Source of the DNA: Arenibacter algicola
GTDB taxonomy: Bacteria > Bacteroidota > Bacteroidia > Flavobacteriales > Flavobacteriaceae
Assembly: GCF_018860365.1 (NCBI RefSeq)
Contig: NZ_JAHKPO010000003.1
Coordinates: forward strand, 682,001-746,000
Length of the DNA: 64,000 nucleotides
Reading direction: 5' to 3'
Positions within the stretch are counted from its first letter, which is position 1. Every line of letters begins with the position of its first letter. The translations under genes were made by a program, and so were the position numbers. Below, in pieces: positions 45,903-55,630 of this stretch. The notes below the pieces were generated by a model. It saw nothing but the letters and a program-made list of their open reading frames with translations, had not been told where the DNA came from and ran no database searches.

Positions 45903-46669
45903 TGGCTAAATCTAAAAATTGGACAAGAGAGCAAAGTATTGTAGCATTTAACGTATACTGTAAAATACCTTTTAAAGATAGCAGTAAAACGCATCCTACT
46001 ATAATTAAATATGCTAATATAATTGGTCGTTCGCCTTCTGCTCTAAATATGAAAGTGGGCAATTTTGGAAGATTAGACCCTGAACTTCAAAAAAGAGGTA
46101 TAACTGGTCTAGCAAATGGGAGTACGTTAGAAGAAGTAATATGGAATGAGTTTCACGGTAACTGGGATGATTTAGCGTATGAAAGTGAAAAGTTAATATC
46201 CTCATTTCAAAACAAAAGCCTGATTGAGACTACGGAAATAGATTTATCAGATTTACCAGAAGGAAAAGATGTTGAGCGAATTGTTAAAATGAGAGTAAAT
46301 CAAAGCTTTTTCCGTTCTTCAGTATTGTCTTCATATTATCAAAAATGTTGTATTACGGGTATTGCAATACCAGAATTTTTGATTGCAAGTCATATTATTC
46401 CGTGGCGTACTAATATAGGACAAAGAATGAACCCTAGGAATAGCTTGTGCCTAAACTCAATTCACGACCAGGCATTTGATAAAGGTTTCCTAACTGTTGA
46501 TACTGATTATAAAGTTAAAGTCTCTGATGCTATTTTTGAGCATAAAGAAAATCAATCGATAGCTGATTTTTTTTTAAAATACAATGCTAAAAAAATTTCA
46601 CTTCCAGATAAATTTTTTCCTTCACAAGAATTTCTTGAATATCATAACGAAAATATCTTTCGTGGATAA
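45902..46669 (+). CDS. HNH endonuclease (HNH_2-type), restriction-like
   Basis: This 255-residue protein has an N-terminal DNA-recognition-like part (NWTREQSIVAFNVYCKIPF, GRSPSALNMKVGNFGRLDP) and a C-terminal HNH domain of the PF13391 type. The domain has a cysteine-containing strand CCITGIAIPEFLIASHIIPW (catalytic His in SHI), then NSLCLNSIHDQAFDKGFL, the Asn-His pair. The cysteine pattern is reduced, so metal binding would rely on His and Asp/Asn. Related stand-alone proteins are usually annotated as restriction or defence nucleases. It lies next to a truncated HpaII-family enzyme, supporting a defence-island origin. Confidence 0.85.
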   Translation: MAKSKNWTREQSIVAFNVYCKIPFKDSSKTHPTIIKYANIIGRSPSALNMKVGNFGRLDPELQKRGITGLANGSTLEEVIWNEFHGNWDDLAYESEKLISSFQNKSLIETTEIDLSDLPEGKDVERIVKMRVNQSFFRSSVLSSYYQKCCITGIAIPEFLIASHIIPWRTNIGQRMNPRNSLCLNSIHDQAFDKGFLTVDTDYKVKVSDAIFEHKENQSIADFFLKYNAKKISLPDKFFPSQEFLEYHNENIFRG

Positions 46670-46747
46670 GTTGCGTGAGGGATAAAAGATAGGAAAGCCC
46701 AGAGCGAGGCACGAGTGAGGACTGGAAACGGATAGTTCGACCCTTAA
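46670..46747. other. GC-richer junction sequence
   Basis: Between the HNH gene and the HpaII remnant lies a purine-rich, GC-richer stretch (GAGGGATAAAAGATAGGA and GAGCGAGGCACGAGTGAGG). It resembles the short non-coding repeats that occur in many Flavobacteriaceae genomes. The break in the HpaII gene lies at its right edge. Confidence 0.35.
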
Positions 46748-47446
46748 GGTCACGACCAAAGAACTAATCAACAACCGAAACTCGGTTTTAGTATTAAATC
46801 GCAACTTGGAAGTCCCTCTACTCTGCTCAACGCAGGAAAGACAACCAATTTCATATATAGAATAAAGGGAACTGACCTTACAGAAAATGAAATCGAACAA
46901 ATCAATTCCATTTCCACACGCAGTAAAATAATGGACAGAATTGGTCAAATCCGAAAAAGAAATGGTGGATTTGAATTTGTAAAAACCGAAAGACAAATTT
47001 TTTCAAATAACCTCGTTCTTATCGACAGTTTATTACCAGAAATATTATCTCAAATAGTTTTTGATTTCTATTCGAGTGAGTATTCGCATTTGACAGATTT
47101 AGTCAACTTGACATCAGAGAATAATCCGCTGAAGTTCGATGTTGAAAACGATCATAAATTTTACGAATACAAATTAAAACGTTTCCTGACCGATGTAGCA
47201 CTTGGAATGATGCCTTCGGTAGTTTGGACAGGGAAATATGACGCAACTGGTGGTTATTTGAAAGTGAAAGAAGATGGTGAAGTTCTTTGCTATCATATTT
47301 ACAATAGAAATGAGTTTGAGGATTATTTGCTAAATAACACCAAACTTGATACAGCAAGTTCTTCTCGACACGGATTTGGTGAAATATATAAAGAAAATGG
47401 CGAGTTATATTTCAACTTGAATTTGCAAATTAGATTTTTGAAATAA
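46748..47446 (+). pseudogene. HpaII-family restriction endonuclease, N-terminally truncated
   Basis: A frame without stops runs from 46748 to 47446 (232 codons) and reads as the C-terminal two thirds of HpaII-type enzymes (usual length about 360, CCGG specificity in the type member). It has LGFSIKSQLGSPSTLLNAGKTTNFIYRI, LVLIDSLLPEILSQIVFDFY, FLTDVALGMMPSVVWTG and VLCYHIYNRNEFEDYLLNNTKLDT. The first ATG in frame is only at 46931, in the middle of a domain. About 130 N-terminal residues are missing, and no cytosine methyltransferase is nearby. The gene has probably lost its head where the 46670-46747 stretch was inserted or joined. Confidence 0.75.
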
Positions 47447-47510
47447 TGTTGAATCAATCACAATTTAGAATAAGTTCAGCTTTATAAAGCATAAATGGAC
47501 TTTTTTGAAT

Positions 47511-47532
47511 TAGCCCTGTTGGCTATTTTATT
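47511..47532 (+). terminator. Short hairpin with T-rich tail
   Basis: TAGCC (47511-47515) pairs with GGCTA (47521-47525) and is followed by TTTTATT. It is a short but plausible stop for transcription from the restriction island before the convergent flavoprotein gene. Confidence 0.45.
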
Positions 47533-47559
47533 AAGTTTCAATTCATGGGTCAATTAATA

Positions 47560-48471
47560 TCATTCAAACTTTTCAAAAACCAGCTCCTTATTCACCATCA
47601 TTCCGGCCGCAGTGCCCATGGCCACCGCATTGGCTACGGTGCGCAAGCGCGACACATTATCGCCACAGGCATAAATTCCTTTAATGTTAGTTTGTAAAAA
47701 GGCGTCGGTTTTTAGGTAGCCTTCTTCGTTCAACTCGCACCCCATGGCCTCTGGTATAGCACTATGCTGTTCAAAGGCTGTTTTGGTATACATGGCGGTA
47801 ACGGCAGCTTTGGAACCATTTTTAAAAATGATATTTTGCAGCTGCCCTTTGTGGTGTTCCAAACGTGCAATTTCAGTTTCCACTATGGTAATATTATGCG
47901 CTCCGAGTGTGGCTGTTTGTTCCGCAGTCAAGGTGGATCTGCCATTGGTGTAAATGGTTAAATGTGGGGTCCAGTTGGAGATGAGTTTTCCAAATTCGAA
48001 GGCATACTCCCCATTGCCCAAAATACCTGTTGTTTCATTTTTTACCTCATAGCCATGGCAATAGGGGCAATGCAACACGGAGATGCCCCAGCATTCCGAA
48101 AATCCATCCATATTGGGCATGATATCCTTAATGCCCGTGGCAAAAATTAATTTGTCGCCGCTAAAAGTTTCACCAGTAGATACTTGGATTTTAAAGGCAT
48201 TGTTGGTGCCGGATCCTTGTATGGCAAGTCCGTTAAAAAATTTCACCGTAGGGTAAGCTGCCACCTGTTGTTTTGCCGAAGAGGCTATCTCAGCAGGGGT
48301 TTTACCATCATTGGTTATGAAGTTGTGCGAGTAGGGGGTTTGTCTGTTACAGGGGGTATTGCTATCAATGATCAAGACCCGTTTTAAGGACCTTCCCAAA
48401 GCCATCCCTGCTGCAAGACCGGAATAGCTTCCTCCAATAATGATGACATCAAAATGTTGTTCCTTTTTCAT
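47560..48471 (-). CDS. Thioredoxin-reductase-like FAD/NAD(P) oxidoreductase
   Basis: This 303-residue flavoprotein has an FAD loop IIGGSYSGLAAGMALGRS at the N-terminus, a second nucleotide site (GILGNGEYAFEFGKL), the FAD end motif TNIKGIYACGD, and a redox CxxC in HCPYCHGYE. It belongs to the TrxB-like group that acts on small disulfides or other acceptors. No thioredoxin gene is next to it. It follows a small membrane-protein gene and an AraC regulator on the same strand, which suggests joint control. Confidence 0.9.
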   Translation of the reverse strand: MKKEQHFDVIIIGGSYSGLAAGMALGRSLKRVLIIDSNTPCNRQTPYSHNFITNDGKTPAEIASSAKQQVAAYPTVKFFNGLAIQGSGTNNAFKIQVSTGETFSGDKLIFATGIKDIMPNMDGFSECWGISVLHCPYCHGYEVKNETTGILGNGEYAFEFGKLISNWTPHLTIYTNGRSTLTAEQTATLGAHNITIVETEIARLEHHKGQLQNIIFKNGSKAAVTAMYTKTAFEQHSAIPEAMGCELNEEGYLKTDAFLQTNIKGIYACGDNVSRLRTVANAVAMGTAAGMMVNKELVFEKFE

Positions 48472-48499
48472 GGTGTCGTATTTTTAAAATGGTGATTAA

Positions 48500-48715
48500 C
48501 TAATTCCTTTTTTGCATTTTCTTCATCAAGGTATCTATAAATGGCACGCCTACAAATACGATCCATGGCACCAATACTATAGTAAGCACCAAGGTTCTAA
48601 GGTAGAGGGGAAGGGTGGCCAGTTGGTTGCCAAAAAGGAAAAGAAAGGCCGTGATGGAGGGATAAATGGCAATCCATATTTTTAAGGATGCCAAGAGTTT
48701 TACTTTTGTTTTCAT
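48500..48715 (-). CDS. Small membrane protein with two helices
   Basis: This 71-residue protein starts MKTKVKLLASLKIW. It has two hydrophobic helices (AIYPSITAFLFLFGNQLA and TLVLTIVLVPWIVFVGVPFI) and a basic C-terminus (LMKKMQKRN). The frame is open from 48769, but the ATG at 48715 starts the coding-like part. It lies 28 bp before the flavoprotein gene. No function can be assigned beyond membrane location. Confidence 0.7.
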   Translation of the reverse strand: MKTKVKLLASLKIWIAIYPSITAFLFLFGNQLATLPLYLRTLVLTIVLVPWIVFVGVPFIDTLMKKMQKRN

Positions 48716-48811
48716 GCTTATGTCGTTAATTTCACATTGAATTATTTTCAGATGTAAAAGTAATTTCAACTGCGGAATCCATTATAGGACAAAACTGAAG
48801 TTGAATGGTAC

Positions 48812-49672
48812 TTAATTAAAATTTTGTCTATAAGCATCGGGAGTGTAGCCCGTGTGTTTTTTAAAGAACCTAATAAAATAGGAAACATCCTCATACCCTA
48901 AATGATAAGCAATCTGACTCACTTGGTTCACGGTGGCCAATAAATTTCTTTTGGCCTCCAGAATACTATATTCGTTTATGAGTTGTGAGGCATTCTTACT
49001 TAATAATGCTTTGGTTATGGCATTAAGCTGATACACGCTGAGGTGCAATAAGTCCGCATATTGGGAAACTTGCTTGTATTGGGTAATATTCCCTTCCAAT
49101 AGTTCCAAAAACTTCTCTAGTTTCTCCTGCTGATATGGGGGATGGGTATGGTCTGGATCGGTATCTTCCCGCTGCCTTAAAAGTTGAATAAACAAAATAC
49201 TCAAATTGGCTTTGATGACCTCATGATATTCTTCCTTCTTTTCATCATACTCCAATAAAATGGATGATAATAAGGGATCCATTTTTTTAAAGTGATCGGC
49301 ATTTAATGGATAGTGGTTCTGGTTGCCCACCTTGCGCAACAACTGTGGGGAAGATTTATTGTGGGAGAGGAAATAGTCCGTTTTAAATTGTACCAAATAA
49401 CCAGTGCTGCCATGTTTAAGGTGTAGTTTGTGCACCTGCCCGGGCCTTAATAAAAAGACGGAATAATGGCCGACTTCATAGGAGACAAAATCTATTTCAT
49501 GTAGGCCATTAGCTTTTATGAGTATGAGCATTAGAAAAAAATCATGTCGGTGAAGTTCTTCCACCAACTCCTTTCCGTCCAGGATGGCTTCGAGACTTCT
49601 AATACTAAAACTTCCCACTAAGGTTGGCTCTTGATTGCTTTCTGGAAGTTGCCTTATGGGGATGTGTTGCAT
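48812..49672 (-). CDS. AraC-family transcriptional regulator
   Basis: This 286-residue regulator has a cupin-type sensor domain (HDFFLMLILIKANGLHEIDF, VFLLRPGQVHKLHL) and a C-terminal double helix-turn-helix (LLHLSVYQLNAITKALL, then VSQIAYHLGYEDVSYFIRFFKKHTGYTPDAYRQ). It probably controls the two genes downstream on the same strand, as regulators of this type often sit beside or ahead of an oxidoreductase gene. The signal is unknown. Confidence 0.93.
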   Translation of the reverse strand: MQHIPIRQLPESNQEPTLVGSFSIRSLEAILDGKELVEELHRHDFFLMLILIKANGLHEIDFVSYEVGHYSVFLLRPGQVHKLHLKHGSTGYLVQFKTDYFLSHNKSSPQLLRKVGNQNHYPLNADHFKKMDPLLSSILLEYDEKKEEYHEVIKANLSILFIQLLRQREDTDPDHTHPPYQQEKLEKFLELLEGNITQYKQVSQYADLLHLSVYQLNAITKALLSKNASQLINEYSILEAKRNLLATVNQVSQIAYHLGYEDVSYFIRFFKKHTGYTPDAYRQNFN

Positions 49673-50108
49673 TGTATTTAAATGTTATCGACCATGGAGT
49701 TATATACCTGGGGGAAATGCTAATTGCTCACATAAAATTAAGTCAAACTCTTTAATTCTTCCTATTTTTTAGGATAAATGCAGCTAGACTTTTTTTAAAA
49801 AAAACATTCCTTTGGTAGTGCTTGCCAAAAGACTTTCCTTACTCTTTTAACAAAAAATTAACGCGCTGGAAAAACACATTTAATATTGTTTCAATACGTT
49901 TGATAGCGGGGCCTTGGAGCCGTTTAAAAATGATAATATTCCATCTTAAAATGAGAACTTAAACGAAAGTGGGGGCCACATAGGTTGAAAATGTACCTCC
50001 ATAGCGTTGTCTCTCTTTTAAATTTTATGGTATGGAGGAAGTTCAGAAAAAAGGAAATTATATTAACCATTGGCAATGACTTTTAATACGAAGGGGTATC
50101 TACAGTAC
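49673..50108. other. Divergent intergenic region
   Basis: This 436-bp region lies between the AraC gene and the TPR gene. TACGTTTG at 49895-49902 fits the TAnnTTTG box for rightward transcription, without a good -33 partner. Nothing else is recognisable. Confidence 0.4.
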
Positions 50109-50945
50109 ATGATGAAAAGAACGCTACTAGTGGTGCTGTTTTTTTCCTTGTCCATGTCCATGTTTGCCCATGGGGATTTAAGCATGCGGATAGCGGAAAA
50201 AACGGTGGCCATATCCGAAGATCCCAACAATTCTGCACTGTACTTTGAAAGAGGACTCTTGTACCAACAACATATGGAATACGACAGTGCTTTGGAAGAT
50301 TACTATAAATCCCAATCCTTGGGAAATACAACCAAAGAACTACATTATCAAATTGCCGAGGTGAACTATATCACCGAAGCCTACCAGGAGGCCCTGCAAA
50401 GTATAGCCTCCTATTTGGAATTGGATAGCAAGGACCTAAGCGCAAAAAAACTGCAGGCCCAAATACTGTTCCAGCTGCAATCCTATAAAAAATCCTTGGA
50501 GGGGTACCGTTATGTTATCCATCATATGAAGGACATTCGGCCCGAGGATGTATTGGAATACTGCAACATCATACTTGCCGAAAACAACAAAAACTATAAA
50601 GGGGCTTTGGAGGCGCTGGAATATGGCCTGGACCAACTTGGCCCGCACACCATATCGCTTCAACTTAAAAAATTGGACTACTTAAAGGAGTCCGGTCAAA
50701 CCGAAAGAGCCTTGGAACAGTACAATTATTTTATCCTGGAATACAACAGAAACGAATTCTGGTATTATAAAAAAGCGAAGTATTTAACGGAAATAAAGAG
50801 ACCACATGAGGCCTTTATATCCTTAAAATTGGCTTCGGTTGCCATTGAGCAATTGGATACCAAGTTTAGGAATATGAGTCCCGTAATACAATTAAAAGAA
50901 CAAATAAAAAGCTTGGAAAGCTCCATTAACAACCAAAAATCATGA
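50109..50945 (+). CDS. Exported TPR-repeat protein
   Basis: This 278-residue protein has a signal peptide (MMKRTLLVVLFFSLSMSMFA) and about six tetratricopeptide-like helical pairs, the clearest being DPNNSALYFERGLLYQQHMEYDSALEDYYK. TPR arrays mediate protein-protein contacts. Its stop overlaps the start of the metallophosphatase gene (ATGA at 50942-50945), indicating translational coupling, so it may help anchor or fold that exported enzyme. The frame extends upstream to 50070; I preferred the ATG at 50109 because the signal peptide starts there. Confidence 0.85.
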   Translation: MMKRTLLVVLFFSLSMSMFAHGDLSMRIAEKTVAISEDPNNSALYFERGLLYQQHMEYDSALEDYYKSQSLGNTTKELHYQIAEVNYITEAYQEALQSIASYLELDSKDLSAKKLQAQILFQLQSYKKSLEGYRYVIHHMKDIRPEDVLEYCNIILAENNKNYKGALEALEYGLDQLGPHTISLQLKKLDYLKESGQTERALEQYNYFILEYNRNEFWYYKKAKYLTEIKRPHEAFISLKLASVAIEQLDTKFRNMSPVIQLKEQIKSLESSINNQKS

Positions 50946-52612
50946 TCAAAAAAAGTACCTTTTTGCTAGCCGCCCTATGTTCGGTGGTTTCAATTGCCCA
51001 AACCTCCCATGTAGATCTTCCCAATGTAAGTGCTGTTGCGGTAACCAACGCTGTAGGTCTTCCACAGCATTCCTCAGCGGTAAGTGTAGTAAGGGGACCT
51101 TATTTACAGAGCGGCACCCCAACCTCTGTAGTGGTAAAATGGAGAACGGATATAGCAACCCAATCCGTGGTGCATTACGGAAAATCATTAAAATCGTTAT
51201 CCAAGAAAGCATCTAACACTGCCTTGACCACGGAACATGAGGTTAGGCTTTCCGGTCTAAGCCCCAACACCAAATATTATTTCAATATAGGTAATAAAGC
51301 AGGAGTGTTGTCCGAAAGTACTTCTGGCGATATGTACATTATAACGGCCCCTAAAGCAGGTACCAAACAATTTGTACGGGCATGGATTCTGGGTGATGCG
51401 GGTACGGCCAATAACAACCAACGAAATGTACGGGATGCCTATTACGATTATGTGGACGCTGCTCCCAAAAATACCGGTAAGACCGATATGATGTTGTTCT
51501 TAGGGGATAACGCCTATGGCAGTGGTACGGATGAGCAATATCAAAATGCCCTGTTCGACATTTATGACGATATGTTGAAAAAATCAGTGGCATGGTCCTG
51601 CTTGGGAAACCACGATGGGAAGTCGGCCGATTCGGCTACACAATCCGGTCCTTACTATGATATATTTACCTTCCCAACGGCTGCCCAGGCCGGCGGTACT
51701 GCCTCGGGGACGGAGGCCTATTATTCCTTTGATTATGCCAACATCCACTTTATCATATTGGATTCCCATCATACGAGTCGCGAAGTTGGGGGCGCCATGT
51801 ACAACTGGACCTTGGCCGATATACAGAACACCAAACAAGATTGGATAGTGACCCTTTTTCATCATCCGGTATACACCAAAGGGTCCCATGACTCCGATAC
51901 CGAAGATCGACTTATTGAAATGCGGGAAAACTTTATGCCCATGATGGAGGCTAACGGAGTGGACCTTATCTTAAACGGGCATAGCCATTCTTATGAGCGC
52001 TCCTACTTCTTGAACGGACATTATGGGTTTGCCAACACTTTTAACCCGGCTGAAATTACGAAGGGTGGCCATACCGTTGGATCCAATGGCTTTGGGGACG
52101 GAAAAGTGGATAGCAACGGGGCCTACCAAAAAGCCAGTGCCGCTGCGGAGGGTGCCGTTTATATCACTACGGGCTCTGCCGGAAAAATATCTGGGGGCGA
52201 CCTAAACCACCAGGCCATGTCCGTGTCCTTGAACCAACTGGGCTCCTGTGTTATGGAAGTGGAAGATGACGGTAGGGGAGGACAGAACCTGACCGTGAAG
52301 TTTATCAGGGAAAATGATGACATTGAGGATTACTTTACCATCAACAAATCAGGGGTGTCGTTGAAGTCGGATGGCACTGCTTCTGGACATAAAAGCGATG
52401 GTCTAGTCTATGATGCCGACAAGGATGTGGTAAAGCTTACGGTGGATAAGGATGACAAGCTTAAAAAAGTCAAATTCTTTAATAACATAGGGAAATTGGT
52501 GAAGAAAACCAGAAAGAAAACCATCAATGTGGGCAAGCTGCCAAAAGGCATTTATGTAATTGAAGTCATTACAAGCAAAAAGGCGTATACCGAGTCGATT
52601 ACCATAGAATAG
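50942..52612 (+). CDS. Purple acid phosphatase-like metallophosphoesterase with T9SS sorting domain
   Basis: This 556-residue protein has a signal peptide, a purple-acid-phosphatase N-terminal Fn3 domain (VVRGPYLQSGTPTSVVVKW) and a metallophosphoesterase domain. The five metal motifs are ILGDAGT, LFLGDNAYG, CLGNHD, TLFHHPVYT and LNGHSHSYERS. The C-terminal 70 residues (KKVKFFNNIGKLVKK, then GIYVIEVI) form a type A sorting domain of the type IX secretion system, so the enzyme should be secreted or surface-bound. It is coupled by a 4-bp overlap to the TPR gene. Confidence 0.92.
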   Translation: MIKKSTFLLAALCSVVSIAQTSHVDLPNVSAVAVTNAVGLPQHSSAVSVVRGPYLQSGTPTSVVVKWRTDIATQSVVHYGKSLKSLSKKASNTALTTEHEVRLSGLSPNTKYYFNIGNKAGVLSESTSGDMYIITAPKAGTKQFVRAWILGDAGTANNNQRNVRDAYYDYVDAAPKNTGKTDMMLFLGDNAYGSGTDEQYQNALFDIYDDMLKKSVAWSCLGNHDGKSADSATQSGPYYDIFTFPTAAQAGGTASGTEAYYSFDYANIHFIILDSHHTSREVGGAMYNWTLADIQNTKQDWIVTLFHHPVYTKGSHDSDTEDRLIEMRENFMPMMEANGVDLILNGHSHSYERSYFLNGHYGFANTFNPAEITKGGHTVGSNGFGDGKVDSNGAYQKASAAAEGAVYITTGSAGKISGGDLNHQAMSVSLNQLGSCVMEVEDDGRGGQNLTVKFIRENDDIEDYFTINKSGVSLKSDGTASGHKSDGLVYDADKDVVKLTVDKDDKLKKVKFFNNIGKLVKKTRKKTINVGKLPKGIYVIEVITSKKAYTESITIE

Positions 52613-52716
52613 TTGGGCCAAAAGGGTTATATTTAAAATGACCTTTCCATTGTAAGCCTTAAGCAAGGGTAGCGGTATTAAAAAGCCTATAAAATGGTAA
52701 AAAGCGGTTGTTGAAA

Positions 52717-54594
52717 ATGAGGAAGACAAGCATTTTATTGGGATCTTTTTTTATTTGCCTGCTGATGTTGTCCGGGAGGCAAATGGTCATTCCGTATCCA
52801 AAGGATATTGTTCCGGAGAAAGTCGCGGCTTTATATATGGCCAATTTTATCAAGTTTCAAAATGAAGTCGATTCATTGGCCGCCCTAGCCAATAAGGCAA
52901 GTTCTGTTAACGAATGGGAGAGGCTGAAAGAGCAGGTTGAAAAAACCAGGTTGGCTTATAAGGAGATCGAGTTTATTTTTGATTATTACCAAACTTACTA
53001 CAATGGTACTTATATCAATGGTGCCCCTTTGCCCAAGGTAAGCGAGTATTTTGAAGCCGAAAAAGTGATTCCACCTGGTGGCTTACAGGCATTGGATGAA
53101 GCTGTTTATGAAGAGGCCTCGATTGAAAATTTGCAGCACATACAATTATTGGCCAACGGACTCAAAGAGCGGGTAGATTTTATAGCGAATATACATTTAC
53201 CGGTTCATTTAAAGTCGAGCCAAATTATTGAATGTATCCGCTCCGGTATTGTCAGGATCTTTACCTTGGGACTAACAGGTTATGATACCCCAGGGTCTGT
53301 AAATGGGTTGAAGGAAAGTGCCGAGAGCTGGCAAAGTATGGAAACTACATTTCTATATTTTGAATCGGGGATGGCCCCAGAAGCCAAGACCCAATTCGAG
53401 ACCATTAAAAAACACTTTACCAAGGGCAGGAACATATTAAAAGCCAATATCCATTTTAACGATTTTGATAGGTTGGCCTTTTTAAAGGAGGTTGTAAACC
53501 CCTTGTATGCGGCCTTGTTGGAATTTCAAAATGCAAACAAGATTGCCCTAGAGCCCTATAAAAAGCACGCCCAAAACTATAAGGCCAGGAATATATTCGA
53601 CATAGATTTTCTCAACACGGATTTTTATTCGGAACTGGTTTATCTGCCTTTGGACAATCCCAAGACCATAGCCTTGGGGAAACTGTTGTTCGGGGATCCC
53701 CAGCTTTCCAAGGACAATGTCATGTCCTGTGCCAGCTGCCATAACCCTAACAAGGGTTTTTCGGATGGTTTGCCCAAAAGTGTCTCCAATCAAAAAGGGG
53801 TTTTTACCGATAGGAATGCCCCAACCTTGATGGATGCGGGCTATTCCGCACGTTATTTTTGGGACATGCGCGCCTTGGATCTTGAAAAACAAGTGGTACA
53901 TGTCATAGATAACGATCTGGAGTTCAATACCGATTTTGATGCGATTGTTAATAAACTCAATAAAAGTGACCGTTATAACCAATTGTTTAAAGAGGCTTAT
54001 GGAGGTATTGCCAAAGAGGATATCAATCAGCGTTCCATTAGCAATGCCATTGCGGCCTATGTAAACTCTTTAAAATCCTTCAATAGTCCGTTCGATAAAT
54101 ATGTGCGAAACGAAACCAAGGAGTATCCCGAGAATGCCAAGCGGGGATTTAATTTGTTTATGGGAAAAGCGGCCTGCGGAAGTTGTCATTTTGCCCCGGT
54201 CTTCAATGGTGCCGTTCCTCCGTTTTATCTGGAATCGGAATCGGAGGTGTTGGGCATTACCCAGGGTTTTGATTCCATTGCCCCCAAGTTGGATACTGAT
54301 TTGGGACGCATGGGCAATGGTCTAAAAATGGACAATCATCCTTTTCTTAAAAATTCGTTCAAAACGGTTACCGTCAGAAATATAGCCTTGACAGCACCTT
54401 ATATGCACAACGGTTTGTTTGATACCCTGGAAGAGGTTCTGGCGTTCTACAACCTGGGCGGAGGCGCAGGAATGGGCTTGGAGGTGGAAAACCAAACCTT
54501 GTCCGATGCGCCATTGAATCTGTCCCAGCAGGAAATTGAGGATATCATTGCCTTTATGGAAACACTAACGGATGTATCCGGGTATGGGGATTAA
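52717..54594 (+). CDS. Di-heme cytochrome c peroxidase family protein
   Basis: This 625-residue exported protein has a long N-terminal helical region (about 280 residues, coiled-coil-like) and then a MauG/CcpA-type di-heme domain. CASCH lies at residues 338-342 and CGSCH at 487-491, with GKLLFGDPQLSKDNVMSC, PTLMDAGY and APYMHNGLFDTLEEVLAFYNLGGG. Such enzymes reduce hydrogen peroxide or oxidise protein side chains in the periplasm. The N-terminal extension is unusual for simple CCP enzymes and resembles imelysin-linked relatives. The frame opens at a TTG (52708); the ATG at 52717 is preferred. It ends the run of three exported proteins. Confidence 0.9.
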   Translation: MRKTSILLGSFFICLLMLSGRQMVIPYPKDIVPEKVAALYMANFIKFQNEVDSLAALANKASSVNEWERLKEQVEKTRLAYKEIEFIFDYYQTYYNGTYINGAPLPKVSEYFEAEKVIPPGGLQALDEAVYEEASIENLQHIQLLANGLKERVDFIANIHLPVHLKSSQIIECIRSGIVRIFTLGLTGYDTPGSVNGLKESAESWQSMETTFLYFESGMAPEAKTQFETIKKHFTKGRNILKANIHFNDFDRLAFLKEVVNPLYAALLEFQNANKIALEPYKKHAQNYKARNIFDIDFLNTDFYSELVYLPLDNPKTIALGKLLFGDPQLSKDNVMSCASCHNPNKGFSDGLPKSVSNQKGVFTDRNAPTLMDAGYSARYFWDMRALDLEKQVVHVIDNDLEFNTDFDAIVNKLNKSDRYNQLFKEAYGGIAKEDINQRSISNAIAAYVNSLKSFNSPFDKYVRNETKEYPENAKRGFNLFMGKAACGSCHFAPVFNGAVPPFYLESESEVLGITQGFDSIAPKLDTDLGRMGNGLKMDNHPFLKNSFKTVTVRNIALTAPYMHNGLFDTLEEVLAFYNLGGGAGMGLEVENQTLSDAPLNLSQQEIEDIIAFMETLTDVSGYGD

Positions 54595-54837
54595 TAGGTT
54601 TATGTTCAATGTTTAAAAGTTGAAAGTTGAAAGTCCTTGCGGAGATTGAGCCTGCCTTTCGTCAGACAGGCCTGCCCGGCCGTCAGGTGGGCGAAGCGCG
54701 GCAATTTGTTACTTACAATGAACAATGTTTATGTTCAATTAAATCGACGAAAGAGGTACGTGAATATCATCAAGTTCTTTCATTTTACTCAATTGGTTGT
54801 TATTGTTTTTTATGGGATTTCGTGAATCTTCGATTTC
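54595..54837. other. Left flank of the repeat field
   Basis: This DNA contains GCCTGCCTTTCGTCAGACAGGC and CCTGCCCGGCCGTCAGG-like GC-rich palindromes (54649-54700), a style of intergenic element frequent in Flavobacteriaceae. Short frames here have no coding character. Confidence 0.5.
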
Positions 54838-55630
54838 TTTGCTATCCAATGAAACCGACGCAGGAGGTTCATGAATACCTTATTATAAATTAGAAAGGCA
54901 ATGAATAAAACGAAACAAAAGAAAAGACCCTTCTTCACTAGGTGGTCCCTAAAATCTCGGGATTTTATAGACCGATGCCATGGCCTAAATTATTTCCAAG
55001 GCTTCAATAATTCTTAACGGCCATGTCATCTCCACTACGGAAGAAGATCTGCCTGACAATTGACTTCTAGGACAAAATTGAAGGGTATCCAATAGCGAAC
55101 AATGATTTATCTACACTATAAATGTTGATGGAACAAAGAATTGGCCTATTTTTATTTTAGTAATAAATCAAGGAGTTTTCACACCGGGCAGTAGTTGTGT
55201 GCAACAAGGTGGCCTTGGCTACGGCTGGCTCCTCCAAACCAAGGTACACTGTACCTTCGTTTATCGGCCCTGGTCGTTTTTTGGGCGATGCAAAAAATGA
55301 ACAGAACAAGAATTGTGAGTTAGATGGTTCATGGCAATTTCGATCCAAACAAATTTTTTCGGATTTATCCATTTCTTAATTGTCCGATGAAACCGATATA
55401 GAAGATCTACCTATACCCCTAAAATAGAATTGTCATGAGCTAAATCACACAAGCTGCTCTGACCACATATGTGTGACTTCTCAATCGCCCGAAAAAGGGC
55501 TCATGTCGAAGTGACTGCCTTGTCCGGTTGAGCCTCTCTACCGACAAGGCAGCCTGTCTTCCGATAGGCAGGCTCAGGGATCGGCCATATATCTCCACTG
55601 GGGAAGAATATCTGCTTAGCAATTAACTTT
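54838..55630 (+). repeat. Long repeat, copy B
   Basis: This unit shares blocks with copy A (38641-39080) and is nearly identical to copy C in two parts. 55067-55197 matches 55631-55757 (ATTTATCTACACTATAAATG and the ACACCGGG block), and 55268-55539 matches 55908-56175 (GGGCGATGCAAAAAATGAAC and further). It carries AACCAAGGTAC at 55237-55247 with GTACCTT at 55251-55257, a hairpin that is imperfect at its base. No protein frame is conserved between copies. Confidence 0.8.
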
